A stretch of 64,000 bases of DNA from Sinorhizobium americanum (GTDB lineage: Bacteria > Pseudomonadota > Alphaproteobacteria > Rhizobiales > Rhizobiaceae). Shown here piece by piece: positions 1-8,000 of the stretch (within the stretch, counting starts at the first letter, position 1; each line of letters starts with the position of its first letter). The notes under the pieces were generated by a model. That model was not told the DNA's origin, did no database searches, and saw nothing but the letters and a program-made list of their open reading frames with translations. The position numbers were made by a program, and so were the translations under genes. Location of the stretch: NCBI RefSeq assembly GCF_001651855.1, contig NZ_LNQC01000045.1, positions 186,001 to 250,000 on the forward strand. Direction: 5' to 3'.

Positions 1-333
1 GAGGAGCATCGCCGTGTGGCCGTCGTGGCCGCAGGCATGCATCAGCCCCGGCGTCTTGCTGGCATAGTTGAGGCCGGTTTCCTCAAGGATCGGCAAGGCG
101 TCGATATCGGCGCGGATGCCGATCGAACGCGGGCTGCTGCCGTTCCTGAGCGTGCCGACGACGCCGGTTTTGGCGAGCCCTGTCGTCACCGTGTAGCCGA
201 GCGCTTCGAGATGGCCGGCGATGAAGGCCGACGTGCGCCGTTCTTCCAGTCCGAGTTCCGGATGGGCGTGCAGGTCGCGGCGAATGGCGACGAGTTCCGG
301 CAAGGCATTGCTGATCGCAGCGGAAATTTTCAT
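1..333 (-). CDS. M20-family amidohydrolase, N-terminal part (cut by window edge)
   Basis: The minus strand reads from ATG at 333 to the window edge without a stop, so only about 111 N-terminal residues are visible. The product begins MKISAAISNALPELVAIRRD and contains RRDLHAHPELGLEE and MHACGHDGHTAMLL, which are the signature and metal-binding histidine region of M20 peptidases (hippurate, N-acyl amino acid and indole-acetyl-amino acid amidohydrolases). It starts one base after the stop of the upstream permease gene, so it is very likely the last gene of that ABC operon. Inference: it deacylates or deconjugates an amino acid derivative taken up by the transporter. The exact substrate cannot be read from sequence. 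Confidence 0.85.
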   Translation of the reverse strand, partial: MKISAAISNALPELVAIRRDLHAHPELGLEERRTSAFIAGHLEALGYTVTTGLAKTGVVGTLRNGSSPRSIGIRADIDALPILEETGLNYASKTPGLMHACGHDGHTAMLL

Positions 334-334
334 G

Positions 335-1159
335 TCAGGCACCACTGGTAGGAATGCGATTCTCGAAATAGCGGAAGGCGACGACCAGGATGCCGGTCAG
401 GCACATGTAGATGAGCGCAAGCAAGAGCAACGGCTCGTAGGTGAGATAGGTTTCCTGCCGCACCTTGGAGATCACCGCATAGACGTCGACCACGGTAATG
501 GTGGCGACGAGCGGCGTCGATTTGAGTTGCAGCACGGTCTCGCCGTTGAGCGTCGGCAGCGCCCGGTGGACGGCGCGCGGCAGCCAGATGCGCCGGAACA
601 TCGTCCAGCGCCCCATGCCATAGGCGCGAGCCGCCTCCAATTCTCCCTGCGGCACGCCGGCAAAGGCGCCGCGCATCACTTCCCCCTCGTAAGCCGCGAA
701 GGAGAGCGTCAGCGCCGCCACCCCATAGGGCCACGCTTCGCGCAGGTAGGGCCAGAGGAAGGAATGGCGGATCCAGGGGAACTGGGGAAAGAGCGAACCG
801 AGGCCGTAATAGAGCAGCCAGAGCTGCAAGAGCAGCGGCGTTCCGCGGATGATGGTGCAGAAGAGACGGGCCGGGAGCTTGAGGAACCAGGGGCCGGTCA
901 CCTGGACGAGCCCGAGAGGGACGGCGAGCAGGAATCCCAGGATCGCGGTGCCGAACAGCATGGCCAGGCTGACGAGGATGCCGGAGCCGAGCCTCGGCAG
1001 GTAGCGCGGCAGCCAATCCCAACGCATGAAGACCGCGACAGCGACGACGAGGCCGGCGAAGAGGATCATGAGGACGATGCGATGCGGCTTGAGAAAGCTC
1101 TCTGCTGTGGGAAGGTCCTCGGGGACAAGCGCGAGTGCGTGGGTCGTTTCGTCGGTCAT
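335..1159 (-). CDS. Polar amino-acid ABC transporter permease (HisM/OccM-like)
   Basis: This 274-residue inner-membrane protein belongs to the HisM/GlnP-type permease family. A cytoplasmic N-terminus of about 25 residues is followed by a first helix (about 28-45), and the transport core starts near residue 55. The coupling loop EAARAYGMGRWTMFRRIWLP, which docks on the ATPase, lies near residues 175-195. The start codon overlaps the stop of the preceding permease gene by four bases (ATGA), so the two are translationally coupled. It would form a heterodimeric channel with that partner. The family transports basic or polar amino acids and opines. The substrate here is inferred from context only (arginine pathway genes lie divergently). 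Confidence 0.9.
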   Translation of the reverse strand: MTDETTHALALVPEDLPTAESFLKPHRIVLMILFAGLVVAVAVFMRWDWLPRYLPRLGSGILVSLAMLFGTAILGFLLAVPLGLVQVTGPWFLKLPARLFCTIIRGTPLLLQLWLLYYGLGSLFPQFPWIRHSFLWPYLREAWPYGVAALTLSFAAYEGEVMRGAFAGVPQGELEAARAYGMGRWTMFRRIWLPRAVHRALPTLNGETVLQLKSTPLVATITVVDVYAVISKVRQETYLTYEPLLLLALIYMCLTGILVVAFRYFENRIPTSGA

Positions 1160-1881
1160 CGCTGCTCCGCGAAGCCGCGCCGGGCGTGCCGCTCGATGAT
1201 GCCGATGAGAAGGTTAGAGACGAGCGTCAGGGCGAGATAGAGCGCCCCGGCCGCGCAGAAGAACAGCAAATAGGCCTTGGTGGTGCCGGCCGCCTGGCGG
1301 GTGACGAGCGTCAGTTCGCTGAAGCCGACGACGGCAAGCAGCGCCGTGTCCTTGGTGGCGATCAGCCAGAGATTGGCAAGCCCGGGTATGGCATAGGGCA
1401 GCATCGCGGGCAGCGTAATGCGCCGCAGAACCTTGGTCGGCGACATGCCGTAAGCGCGCGCCGCCTCGATCTGTCCTGGGAGCACCGCCTTGATGGCGCC
1501 GCGCAGCACTTCGGTCGAATAGGCGCCCTGCACGACGCCAATGACGAAGATGCCGGCCGCCAAGCCGCTGATATCGACTGTGCCAATCCCCATGGCGCCG
1601 AGGAACTGATTCAGGAGGTCGGTTCCGGCATAGTAGAGAAGCAGGATGAGGACCAGCTCGGGGACGGCCCTCACGATGGTCGTATAGCACTCGAGCAGGT
1701 CGCGCAGCACCGGGCCGCCATAGAGCTTGCCGAAGGCGCCGCCGACGCCGAGCAGCAAACCGAGCGCATAGCCGCCGACGGCGATTTCGACCGAGTGGAG
1801 GAAACCCTGCAGCAGAACGCCGCCCCAGCCTGGCGCCGCAAGCGCCAGCAGGCTCCAGTTGATGAGGGAATCCGCGGCCAT
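1156..1881 (-). CDS. Polar amino-acid ABC transporter permease (HisQ/OccQ-like)
   Basis: This 241-residue HisM/HisQ-family permease is the usual length for the family. It has about five membrane segments and an EAA-type loop (IEAARAYGMSPTKVLRRITL) around residues 140-160. It follows the binding-protein gene by about 60 bases and overlaps the next permease gene by four bases. The gene order ATPase, binding protein, permease, permease, hydrolase is that of a complete importer operon. Its two permease genes resemble those of octopine, histidine or arginine systems, but this does not settle the ligand. Confidence 0.9.
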   Translation of the reverse strand: MAADSLINWSLLALAAPGWGGVLLQGFLHSVEIAVGGYALGLLLGVGGAFGKLYGGPVLRDLLECYTTIVRAVPELVLILLLYYAGTDLLNQFLGAMGIGTVDISGLAAGIFVIGVVQGAYSTEVLRGAIKAVLPGQIEAARAYGMSPTKVLRRITLPAMLPYAIPGLANLWLIATKDTALLAVVGFSELTLVTRQAAGTTKAYLLFFCAAGALYLALTLVSNLLIGIIERHARRGFAEQR

Positions 1882-1942
1882 CGCTACCTCGTGCGCCGAA
1901 AACCAAAGGCCGGCAGGTCATCGGACCGCCGGCCTGCTGCGG

Positions 1943-2725
1943 TCAGCCGCCGTAGATGTCGAAGTCGAAGTACTTCTTCGAGAACGTGTCGTAGGTGCCG
2001 TTCTCGCGGATCGCCTTGATCCCCGCGTTGATCTTGTCCTTGAGTTCGGTCTCGCCCTTGCGCAGCCCGACGCCGACGCCCGGTCCGAGCACGTCGATGT
2101 CCTGGGCGACTTCGCCCTTGTAGTCGCAGCATTCCTTGCCCTGGTCGCTCTTCAGGAAGGCGTCGAGAGCGATCGCATCGGCCTGCACGGCGTCGAGACG
2201 CCCGGCGGCAAGGTCCTGGTTAGCCTCGTCCTGCGTCTGGTACTCCTTGACCTCCACGTCGGCCGGGGCGAAATGCTTCGTCGCATAGGCCTGGTGCACG
2301 GTCGCCACCTGCACGCCGAGCGTCTTGCCGGCTAGCCCTTCCGGCGTCGGCTTGAAGTCCTCGCCCTTGGCGCCGATGATGCCTGTCGGCGTGTTGTAGT
2401 ATTTGTCGGAGAAGTCGATCGTTTTAAGGCGTTCCGTGGTGATCGACATCGAGCCGACGATCATGTCGATCTTCTTCGACGTCAGCGCCGGGATGATGCC
2501 GTCCCAGGCGACGGGGGTGATCACGCAATCAAGCTTCGCCTCGGCGCACATCGCCTTCATGAACTCGACCTCCCAGCCTTCCCAGTTGCCGTTCGCGTCC
2601 GGCGAGGTGAAGGGCGGGTAGGGTTCGGCGGCAATGCCGACCTTGACCTGTTCGGCCGAAGCGGCAACGGCGCCGGCGATCGACAGGGCGGCGGCGACCG
2701 CCAGGAGCTTCAATGTCTTCTTCAT
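1943..2725 (-). CDS. Amino-acid ABC transporter periplasmic binding protein
   Basis: This 260-residue family-3 solute-binding protein (SBP_bac_3) begins with a clear Sec signal peptide, MKKTLKLLAVAAALSIAGAV, cleaved after about residue 24 (ASA-EQ). The mature protein starts VKVGIAAEPYPPFTSPDANG, and the ligand-fold motif GWEVEFMKAMCAEAKLDC follows. The segment DMIVGSMSITTERLKTIDFS is the classical hinge region of HisJ/ArtJ/OccT-type proteins. It delivers a polar or basic amino acid to the two permeases encoded just downstream. The ATPase gene lies 36 bases upstream on the same strand, which indicates one operon. Confidence 0.92.
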   Translation of the reverse strand: MKKTLKLLAVAAALSIAGAVAASAEQVKVGIAAEPYPPFTSPDANGNWEGWEVEFMKAMCAEAKLDCVITPVAWDGIIPALTSKKIDMIVGSMSITTERLKTIDFSDKYYNTPTGIIGAKGEDFKPTPEGLAGKTLGVQVATVHQAYATKHFAPADVEVKEYQTQDEANQDLAAGRLDAVQADAIALDAFLKSDQGKECCDYKGEVAQDIDVLGPGVGVGLRKGETELKDKINAGIKAIRENGTYDTFSKKYFDFDIYGG

Positions 2726-2761
2726 GCTGTTCCCTTTTTTGGTTGTTGAGCATTGCTGAAT

Positions 2762-3535
2762 TCAATGAATCGAACTGATGAACTTCTTCAGCCTTTCGGA
2801 TTTCGGCGCGCCGAAGATCGCCTCGGGCGGCCCCTGTTCCTCGATGATGCCGTTGTGCAGGAAGACGATATGGTTGGCGACGTCGCGGGCGAACTTCATC
2901 TCGTGGGTGACGAGGATCATCGTCCGCTTCTCGCGCGCAAGATCGCCGATCACGGCGAGGACTTCGCCGACGAGCTCTGGGTCGAGCGCCGAAGTCGGTT
3001 CGTCGAAGAGCATGACCAGCGGCTGGATCGCCAAGGCGCGGGCGATCGCGGCGCGCTGCTGCTGGCCGCCGGAGAGAAAGGCCGGATAGGCATCGCGCTT
3101 CTCGAAAAGCCCGACGCGGTTGAGCAGCCTCTCCGCCGTCTCCACGGCCTCGGCCCTGGATTTCCCCAGCACGTGGACCGGAGCCTCGATGACGTTTTCG
3201 AGGATCGTCATGTGCTGCCAGAGATTGAAGCTCTGGAAGACCATGCCGAGTTGGGTGCGGATGCGCTGCACCTGCTTGCGGTCGGCGGGAACCAATCCGC
3301 CTTTGCCGTCCGGTTTCATGCGGATTTCTTCGCCATGGACCGAGACCCGTCCGGCCGAGGGCAATTCCAGCATGTTGATGCAGCGCAGAAAGGTCGATTT
3401 CCCGGAGCCGCTGCCGCCGATGACGGCAATCACGTCGCCTTGCCGGGCGTTGAGCGACACACCCTTCAGCACTTCCAATGGCCCGAAACGTTTGTGGAGG
3501 TCGGTGACCTCGATTGCCTGGGCCGCATCCGTCAT
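2762..3535 (-). CDS. Amino-acid ABC transporter ATP-binding protein (HisP/GlnQ-like)
   Basis: This 257-residue ATPase carries a Walker A motif (GGSGSGKSTF, near residue 40), the signature LSGGQQQRAAIARAL, and Walker B with the D-loop (VMLFDEPTSALDPE), followed by the H-loop VTHEMKF. The length and the preference for polar amino-acid systems fit HisP/GlnQ/OccP. It is the first gene of the minus-strand operon that continues through the binding protein, two permeases and the M20 hydrolase. It diverges from the TetR gene at 3792. The 256-base divergent gap is AT-richer than its surroundings and must hold both promoters, but I could not define a single convincing operator in it. Confidence 0.93.
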   Translation of the reverse strand: MTDAAQAIEVTDLHKRFGPLEVLKGVSLNARQGDVIAVIGGSGSGKSTFLRCINMLELPSAGRVSVHGEEIRMKPDGKGGLVPADRKQVQRIRTQLGMVFQSFNLWQHMTILENVIEAPVHVLGKSRAEAVETAERLLNRVGLFEKRDAYPAFLSGGQQQRAAIARALAIQPLVMLFDEPTSALDPELVGEVLAVIGDLAREKRTMILVTHEMKFARDVANHIVFLHNGIIEEQGPPEAIFGAPKSERLKKFISSIH

Positions 3536-3791
3536 CGACAGACGTCTCCCGTCCCTCGCAGAGCTTCTCGTGAAGGCATGAAAACAGTCCCCCTGGTCGT
3601 CTTTTCGTGCAGCATCTTCGGCTTGTCACGCTGTTTCATGATAGGCATCGTTGCACTTGTGCCACTATTATTCAAGTGTATAATAACTTCGCCGCTGATT
3701 TTTGGCGCGCCCTCATTCATATACGACATCCCCGCAGGAGCCGCGCAATGAGCCTAACCGTCTGGCAGACACCGACGATCGGGCAGAGCGA

Positions 3792-4418
3792 ATGGGGGCG
3801 GCCGTGAACCGCCGCAGCTTTCACCGCGCTCCGGAAGGCGAACGCCGCCAGGAACTGATCGAGGCGACGCTCGACTGCATAGCGGAATTCGGGCTCAAGG
3901 GCGCGACGGTCCGGCAGATCGCGGTCCGCGCCGGCGTGACCGCCGGGCTTGTCCGTCACTATTTCGACTCGAAGGATCAGATGGTGGCGGAGGCCTATCG
4001 CGCCGTCATCGCCTCCCTCACCGAAAAGGCGAAAAATGTCGAGGGCGATCCGACGACGCGGCTCAAGGACTTCATTGCCATCAACCTGACCGAACCGGTC
4101 GCCGACAGCCGCAGCGTCTCGCTCTGGGCCGCCTTCATCAGCCAGGTGCGCGTCGATCCGGTGCTCGCCGAAATCCATCGCGAGGGTTATCTCGCCTTTC
4201 GCAACGCGCTCCAGGATCTGTTGAGCGTTTTCCTCGCGGCGAAGGGCAGGCCCGCTGGTCCGGAGGAATGCCGCCGCTACGCGATTGCGATAAATGGCCT
4301 CGTCGACGGGCTGTGGGTGGAAGGCTGTCTTGCCGGCGATCTTTTCCGCGATGGCGAACTGGTCGGCATAGCCATGGCCTCCGTCGAGGCGTTGCTCGGC
4401 CTGCCGATAGAACAATAA
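3792..4418 (+). CDS. TetR/AcrR-family transcriptional regulator (BetI-like)
   Basis: The protein has an N-terminal helix-turn-helix typical of TetR repressors: RQELIEATLDCIAEFGLKGA, then VRQIAVRAGVTAGLVRHYFD. The ligand-binding C-terminal half resembles the BetI-type domain. The reading frame is open upstream to 3702. I prefer ATG at 3792 or GTG at 3804, because the extra N-terminus looks non-coding and the HTH begins about 15 residues in. It is followed after 18 bases by the transaminase gene and diverges from the ABC operon. Inference: it is a local regulator of both. The effector is unknown. Confidence 0.85.
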   Translation: MGAAVNRRSFHRAPEGERRQELIEATLDCIAEFGLKGATVRQIAVRAGVTAGLVRHYFDSKDQMVAEAYRAVIASLTEKAKNVEGDPTTRLKDFIAINLTEPVADSRSVSLWAAFISQVRVDPVLAEIHREGYLAFRNALQDLLSVFLAAKGRPAGPEECRRYAIAINGLVDGLWVEGCLAGDLFRDGELVGIAMASVEALLGLPIEQ

Positions 4419-4436
4419 CAGACGGGAGAAATCACC

Positions 4437-5627
4437 ATGCGTTACGCGTCGATCACCTCGCGCCTGGCGGATCTCGGCTCCGGCAAATGGTCGCTGCACA
4501 TCCGCGCGCGGCAGCTGAAGGCGAGCGGCGCTGATCTCATCGAGCTCACCATCGGCGAGCCGGACCTGCCGCCGGACCGCGCCCTTCTCGACGAGTGCCA
4601 GCGCGCCATGAATGCCGGGCGCTACCGCTATTCGAATGGCCGTGGCGAGCCCGCCATCGTCGCCGCGCTTGCGGAAAAATACCGTCGCCGCCGTGCCGAT
4701 GTGACTGCGGCGAACATTCTCTGTTTTCCCGGCACCCAGACGGCCCTCTTCGCCGTCATGCTGGGTCTGACCGAGGCCGGCGACGGCGTGCTCGTCGGCG
4801 ATCCGCTCTATGCCACCTACGAAGGCGTCATCCGTGCGACCGGCGCCCATCCAGTCCTGGTGCCGCTAAAGCCGGAGCACGGTTTTCACATGCGGGCGGA
4901 AGACCTGGAGCGGGCGGTCACGCCCGCCTGCCGCGTCCTGCTTCTGAACACGCCGCACAACCCGACCGGAGCAGTGCTGACGGCGGCGGAGATCGCGGCC
5001 ATCGGCGAGGTGGCGCGCCGCCATGATCTCTGGATCGTCTGCGATGAGGTCTATGAGGAACTGGTCTTCGACGCCGTCTTCGCGTCGCCCTTCGACAATC
5101 CGGATCTCGCCGAACGCACCGTGGTTGTCTCGTCCATTTCGAAGTCGCATGCCGCCCCCGGCTTCCGCAGCGGCTGGGCGATCGGGCCGGCGGAATTCAC
5201 CGAACGCCTGCTGCCGGTTTCGGAAACGATGCTTTTCGGCCAGCAGCCCTTCATTGCCGACATGACCGCCTATGCGCTGACGCATGAGATCGACACGGCG
5301 CGGCAGATGCGCGAGGCTTACAGGGGGCGCGCCGGCCGGATAGCGATGGCTCTCGCCCGGACGCCGGGCGTCTCGGTTCTGCCGCCGGAGGCCGGCATGT
5401 TCGCGCTGATCGACGTCGCCGGAACGGGTCTCTCGGGCGAAGCCTTCGCGTGGGCGCTGCTCGAGGAAGAAGGCGTGGCAGTGATGCCGGGCTCCTCGTT
5501 CGGTGAGCAGGCGCAGGATTTCGTCCGGGTGAGCCTGACCGTACCGGATGCGCCGCTCGACGAGGCGTGCCGGCGCATCGCCGCTCTCGCCGAACGCTGC
5601 ACGGATCGAAGGGAGCGCCGCGCATGA
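4437..5627 (+). CDS. aruH: PLP-dependent aminotransferase, probable arginine:pyruvate transaminase
   Basis: This 396-residue fold-type I aminotransferase has the substrate loop LTIGEPDLP, the conserved NTPHNPTGAVL region, the cofactor aspartate in CDEVYEEL, and the PLP lysine in SSISKSHAAPGFRSGW. Its N-terminus (MRYASITSRLADLGSGKWSL) and overall layout resemble AruH of Pseudomonas, which transfers the arginine amino group to pyruvate to give 2-ketoarginine and alanine. The strongest support is the next gene, an AruI-like 2-ketoarginine decarboxylase that overlaps it by four bases. Alternative: a general aromatic or aspartate aminotransferase. A Shine-Dalgarno sequence (gggag) lies just upstream of ATG 4437. 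Confidence 0.78.
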   Translation: MRYASITSRLADLGSGKWSLHIRARQLKASGADLIELTIGEPDLPPDRALLDECQRAMNAGRYRYSNGRGEPAIVAALAEKYRRRRADVTAANILCFPGTQTALFAVMLGLTEAGDGVLVGDPLYATYEGVIRATGAHPVLVPLKPEHGFHMRAEDLERAVTPACRVLLLNTPHNPTGAVLTAAEIAAIGEVARRHDLWIVCDEVYEELVFDAVFASPFDNPDLAERTVVVSSISKSHAAPGFRSGWAIGPAEFTERLLPVSETMLFGQQPFIADMTAYALTHEIDTARQMREAYRGRAGRIAMALARTPGVSVLPPEAGMFALIDVAGTGLSGEAFAWALLEEEGVAVMPGSSFGEQAQDFVRVSLTVPDAPLDEACRRIAALAERCTDRRERRA

Positions 5628-7234
5628 GCGCCGAGATGAAAACCGTTGGCGAGGTGCTCGTCGATCTGCTCGAGGCGAACGGGGTCGAGGTCGTGTTCGG
5701 CATTCCCGGCGTTCACACGGTCGAACTCTATCGTGGGCTTTCGGCGTCGAAGATCCGCCATGTGACGCCGCGCCACGAGCAGGGTGCCGGCTTCATGGCC
5801 GACGGCTATGCGCGCGTCAGCGGCAAGCCGGGCGTGGCGCTGGTCATCACCGGGCCGGGGCTGACCAATACGATCACGGCGATGGCGCAGGCGCGGCAGG
5901 ATTCGATCCCGATGCTGGTCATTTCCGGCGTCAACCGGCGCGACTCGCTGGGGCATGGCCGCGGTCTGCTGCACGAGCTTCCCGATCAGCAGGGCATGAT
6001 GAAGACCCTGGCGCTTTATTCCCACACGCTGATCAATCCAACCGACCTGCCGCTGGTCGTCGACCGTGCCTTCGCGGTGCTGCTTTCCGGCCGGCCCGGG
6101 CCGGTGCATATCGAGATCCCGACCGATGTGATGGCCGAGCGGATTGAAAGCCGGGGGACAAAACCGGCGGCGGCGACCCGCCCGCGCTCCGACAGCGAAA
6201 CCCTGCAGAGGGCGGCGATCCTCTGTGCCGAAGCCGCGCGCCCGGTCATCCTCTGCGGCGGCGGCGCCCTGACGGCGGAGGCGGAAGTGCGTGCGCTCGC
6301 CGAGCAGATCGGCGCGCCGGTGGTCACCACGGTGAACGCCCGCGGCATGCTGGCCAGTCATCCGCTGCGCGTGCCGGCAAGCCCAAGCCTCAAGGCCGTT
6401 CGCGCCCTGCTGCGCGAGGCCGATCTGGTGCTGGCGCTCGGCACCGAGATGGGGCAGACCGACTACGACCTCTACGGCGACGGCGGTTTTCCCGTCCTCG
6501 GCAACCTGATCCGCACCGATATCGACGCCGCGCAGCTGGCGCGGGGGCCGCAGGCGGCGCTGTCGATCCTTTCCGGCGCAAGGGCGGCAACGGCGGGCAT
6601 TCTGGGCTTCCTGCCCGGCCATACCGCGGCGAAGGACGGCGCATCGCGGGCCGACGCGGCGCGCAAGGCCCTGAAGGAACTGACCCCGAAGATGCGAGCC
6701 GAGATCGGTGTCATCGAGCTGATCTACAAGGCCCTTCCGGACTGCACGATCGTTGGCGATTCGACCCAGGCCGTCTATGCTGGCAATCTCTATTGCGACG
6801 CACCGCGGCAGCGCGCCTGGTTCAATTCCGCCACCGGTTACGGTTCGCTCGGCTATGCCCCACCGGCGGCGGTCGGCGCGGCGATTGCCGACCGCGCGAG
6901 GCCGGTCGTCTGCCTTGTCGGCGACGGCGGTTTCCAGTTTTCGCTAGCCGAGATCGGCTCGGCGTTTGACGCCGGAGCGAGAGTGATCTTCCTCGTCTGG
7001 AACAATGATGGCTATCGGGAGATCGAGTCCCACATGGTCGAAGCCGGGGTCATGCCGGAAGGCGTGAAGCCTTCGGCGCCGGACTTCCTGCTGACCGCCA
7101 AGGCTTATGGTGTCCCGGCCGAGCGGTTGACGGATATTAAGGACTTGCCGCGCGCGCTCGCGGAGGCCGCTTTGCAGCCGGGGCCGTCGCTGATCGAGAT
7201 CCATCAGGACAAGACCGCCGGCGTCGGCGGCTGA
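5624..7234 (+). CDS. aruI: Thiamine-diphosphate decarboxylase, probable 2-ketoarginine (5-guanidino-2-oxopentanoate) decarboxylase
   Basis: The protein is 536 residues from ATG 5624, which overlaps the transaminase stop (ATGA). It has the three-domain layout of acetolactate synthase-like ThDP enzymes. The N-terminal Pyr domain carries the catalytic glutamate in TPRHEQGAGFMADGYAR. The central domain follows, and the C-terminal PP domain has the ThDP/Mg signature GDGGFQFSLAEIGSAFDAG ending in NNDGY. Together with the preceding transaminase this is the AruHI pair: arginine to 2-ketoarginine to 4-guanidinobutyraldehyde plus CO2. No acetolactate synthase small subunit (ilvH) is adjacent, which argues against a branched-chain amino acid role. 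The substrate is assigned by context and resemblance, not by active-site proof. Confidence 0.8.
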   Translation: MSAEMKTVGEVLVDLLEANGVEVVFGIPGVHTVELYRGLSASKIRHVTPRHEQGAGFMADGYARVSGKPGVALVITGPGLTNTITAMAQARQDSIPMLVISGVNRRDSLGHGRGLLHELPDQQGMMKTLALYSHTLINPTDLPLVVDRAFAVLLSGRPGPVHIEIPTDVMAERIESRGTKPAAATRPRSDSETLQRAAILCAEAARPVILCGGGALTAEAEVRALAEQIGAPVVTTVNARGMLASHPLRVPASPSLKAVRALLREADLVLALGTEMGQTDYDLYGDGGFPVLGNLIRTDIDAAQLARGPQAALSILSGARAATAGILGFLPGHTAAKDGASRADAARKALKELTPKMRAEIGVIELIYKALPDCTIVGDSTQAVYAGNLYCDAPRQRAWFNSATGYGSLGYAPPAAVGAAIADRARPVVCLVGDGGFQFSLAEIGSAFDAGARVIFLVWNNDGYREIESHMVEAGVMPEGVKPSAPDFLLTAKAYGVPAERLTDIKDLPRALAEAALQPGPSLIEIHQDKTAGVGG

Positions 7235-7391
7235 CCGGTGTCAGGCGAGCGCAGATTTGACTTTTGCGCCCCGGAATGGTGTTAAGGGCGCCTGCTCGAA
7301 TCCGGCCATGTTCTTCAACTAGGCTTACGGGATCGGGCTGAATTATATCTGCGGGCGCTAAAGGCGCCGAGAGAAAGGGACTGCGTCCTCG

Positions 7392-7847
7392 ATGGACCGC
7401 TTGGGTGGTGGCAGCAGAAACATGCAGGCCGGCCGGCTTCTTGCCGTGCTGTGGCTGTTCTGCGCTTCCTTTGCCATGCAGGTCATCGCCGTCGGGCAGG
7501 GCGTTTCCGGTCGTCTGGGTGCGCAGAGCGGCAGTGTCTCGGCGCCCGACAGCGGAGCGCCCGATCGCCCCGCCGCCCGTCAGGTCTCGCGCGCCGTCGC
7601 CTTGCCGGAATTGCGCATCGTCGGCGAGCGACCCGATGGCAAGCTGACGCTCGGCGGCGATCCGGCCGCGGTCCTTGCGGCCGAAGCGGCGATCTTGCCG
7701 ACCTATGAAGACATTCGGCTCCTCGTTTTCCCGCGCAGGGAAGGCGCAGCCGGCGCCCGCCACGCAAGCGAGCGCATCCGCGGACCGCCCGCGGCCTACA
7801 GCGCCGCGCGTCTTATCAGACGCGCAAGGGTCGCTGTAGCAATTTGA
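7392..7847 (+). CDS. Hypothetical protein with N-terminal signal or anchor, 3' end formed by a repeat
   Basis: This is a 151-residue ORF of unknown function. A hydrophobic segment (LLAVLWLFCASFAMQVIAVG, about residues 17-37) suggests export or a single membrane anchor. The rest is a low-complexity Ala/Arg/Pro stretch and a short acidic-hydrophobic part (TYEDIRLLVFP). The last 16 residues are encoded inside the palindromic repeat at 7799-7901. The start is uncertain: ATG 7392, or ATG 7422 directly before the hydrophobic stretch. I recognise no family. It lies 153 bases before secDF on the same strand. Confidence 0.5.
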   Translation: MDRLGGGSRNMQAGRLLAVLWLFCASFAMQVIAVGQGVSGRLGAQSGSVSAPDSGAPDRPAARQVSRAVALPELRIVGERPDGKLTLGGDPAAVLAAEAAILPTYEDIRLLVFPRREGAAGARHASERIRGPPAAYSAARLIRRARVAVAI

Positions 7848-7901
7848 ATTGCTGCATGTCTTTGTCCTTAAATCGAGGTCGATTTAAGGAGACATGCAGT
7901 A
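7799..7901. repeat. Sinorhizobium-type palindromic intergenic repeat, copy 1
   Basis: The left block contains an inverted repeat gcgcgtct/agacgcgc with a tatc loop. The right block is a long imperfect palindrome from 7851 to 7900: gctgcatgtc with tccttaaatcg on one side, cgatttaagga with gacatgcagt on the other. The left block recurs at 44984. The gcatgtc...gacatgc arms recur at 35351. Such RIME-like elements are common at rhizobial gene ends. Transcribed, it would form strong hairpins between the hypothetical gene and secDF. Confidence 0.8.
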
Positions 7902-8000
7902 GAATTGCGATTGAGAATTCGGCGGAGGTCCACTCCGGCTCGATGAAACCCAGCCCGATGAGTGCCACAAGGCGCGTCCGGGCGTTTTTGGAATTTCCAC

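Noticed and set aside
5624-7234. Acetolactate synthase (ilvB) as product
   Set aside because: No regulatory subunit gene is adjacent, and the preceding overlapping transaminase fits the AruHI pathway better. Not fully excluded.
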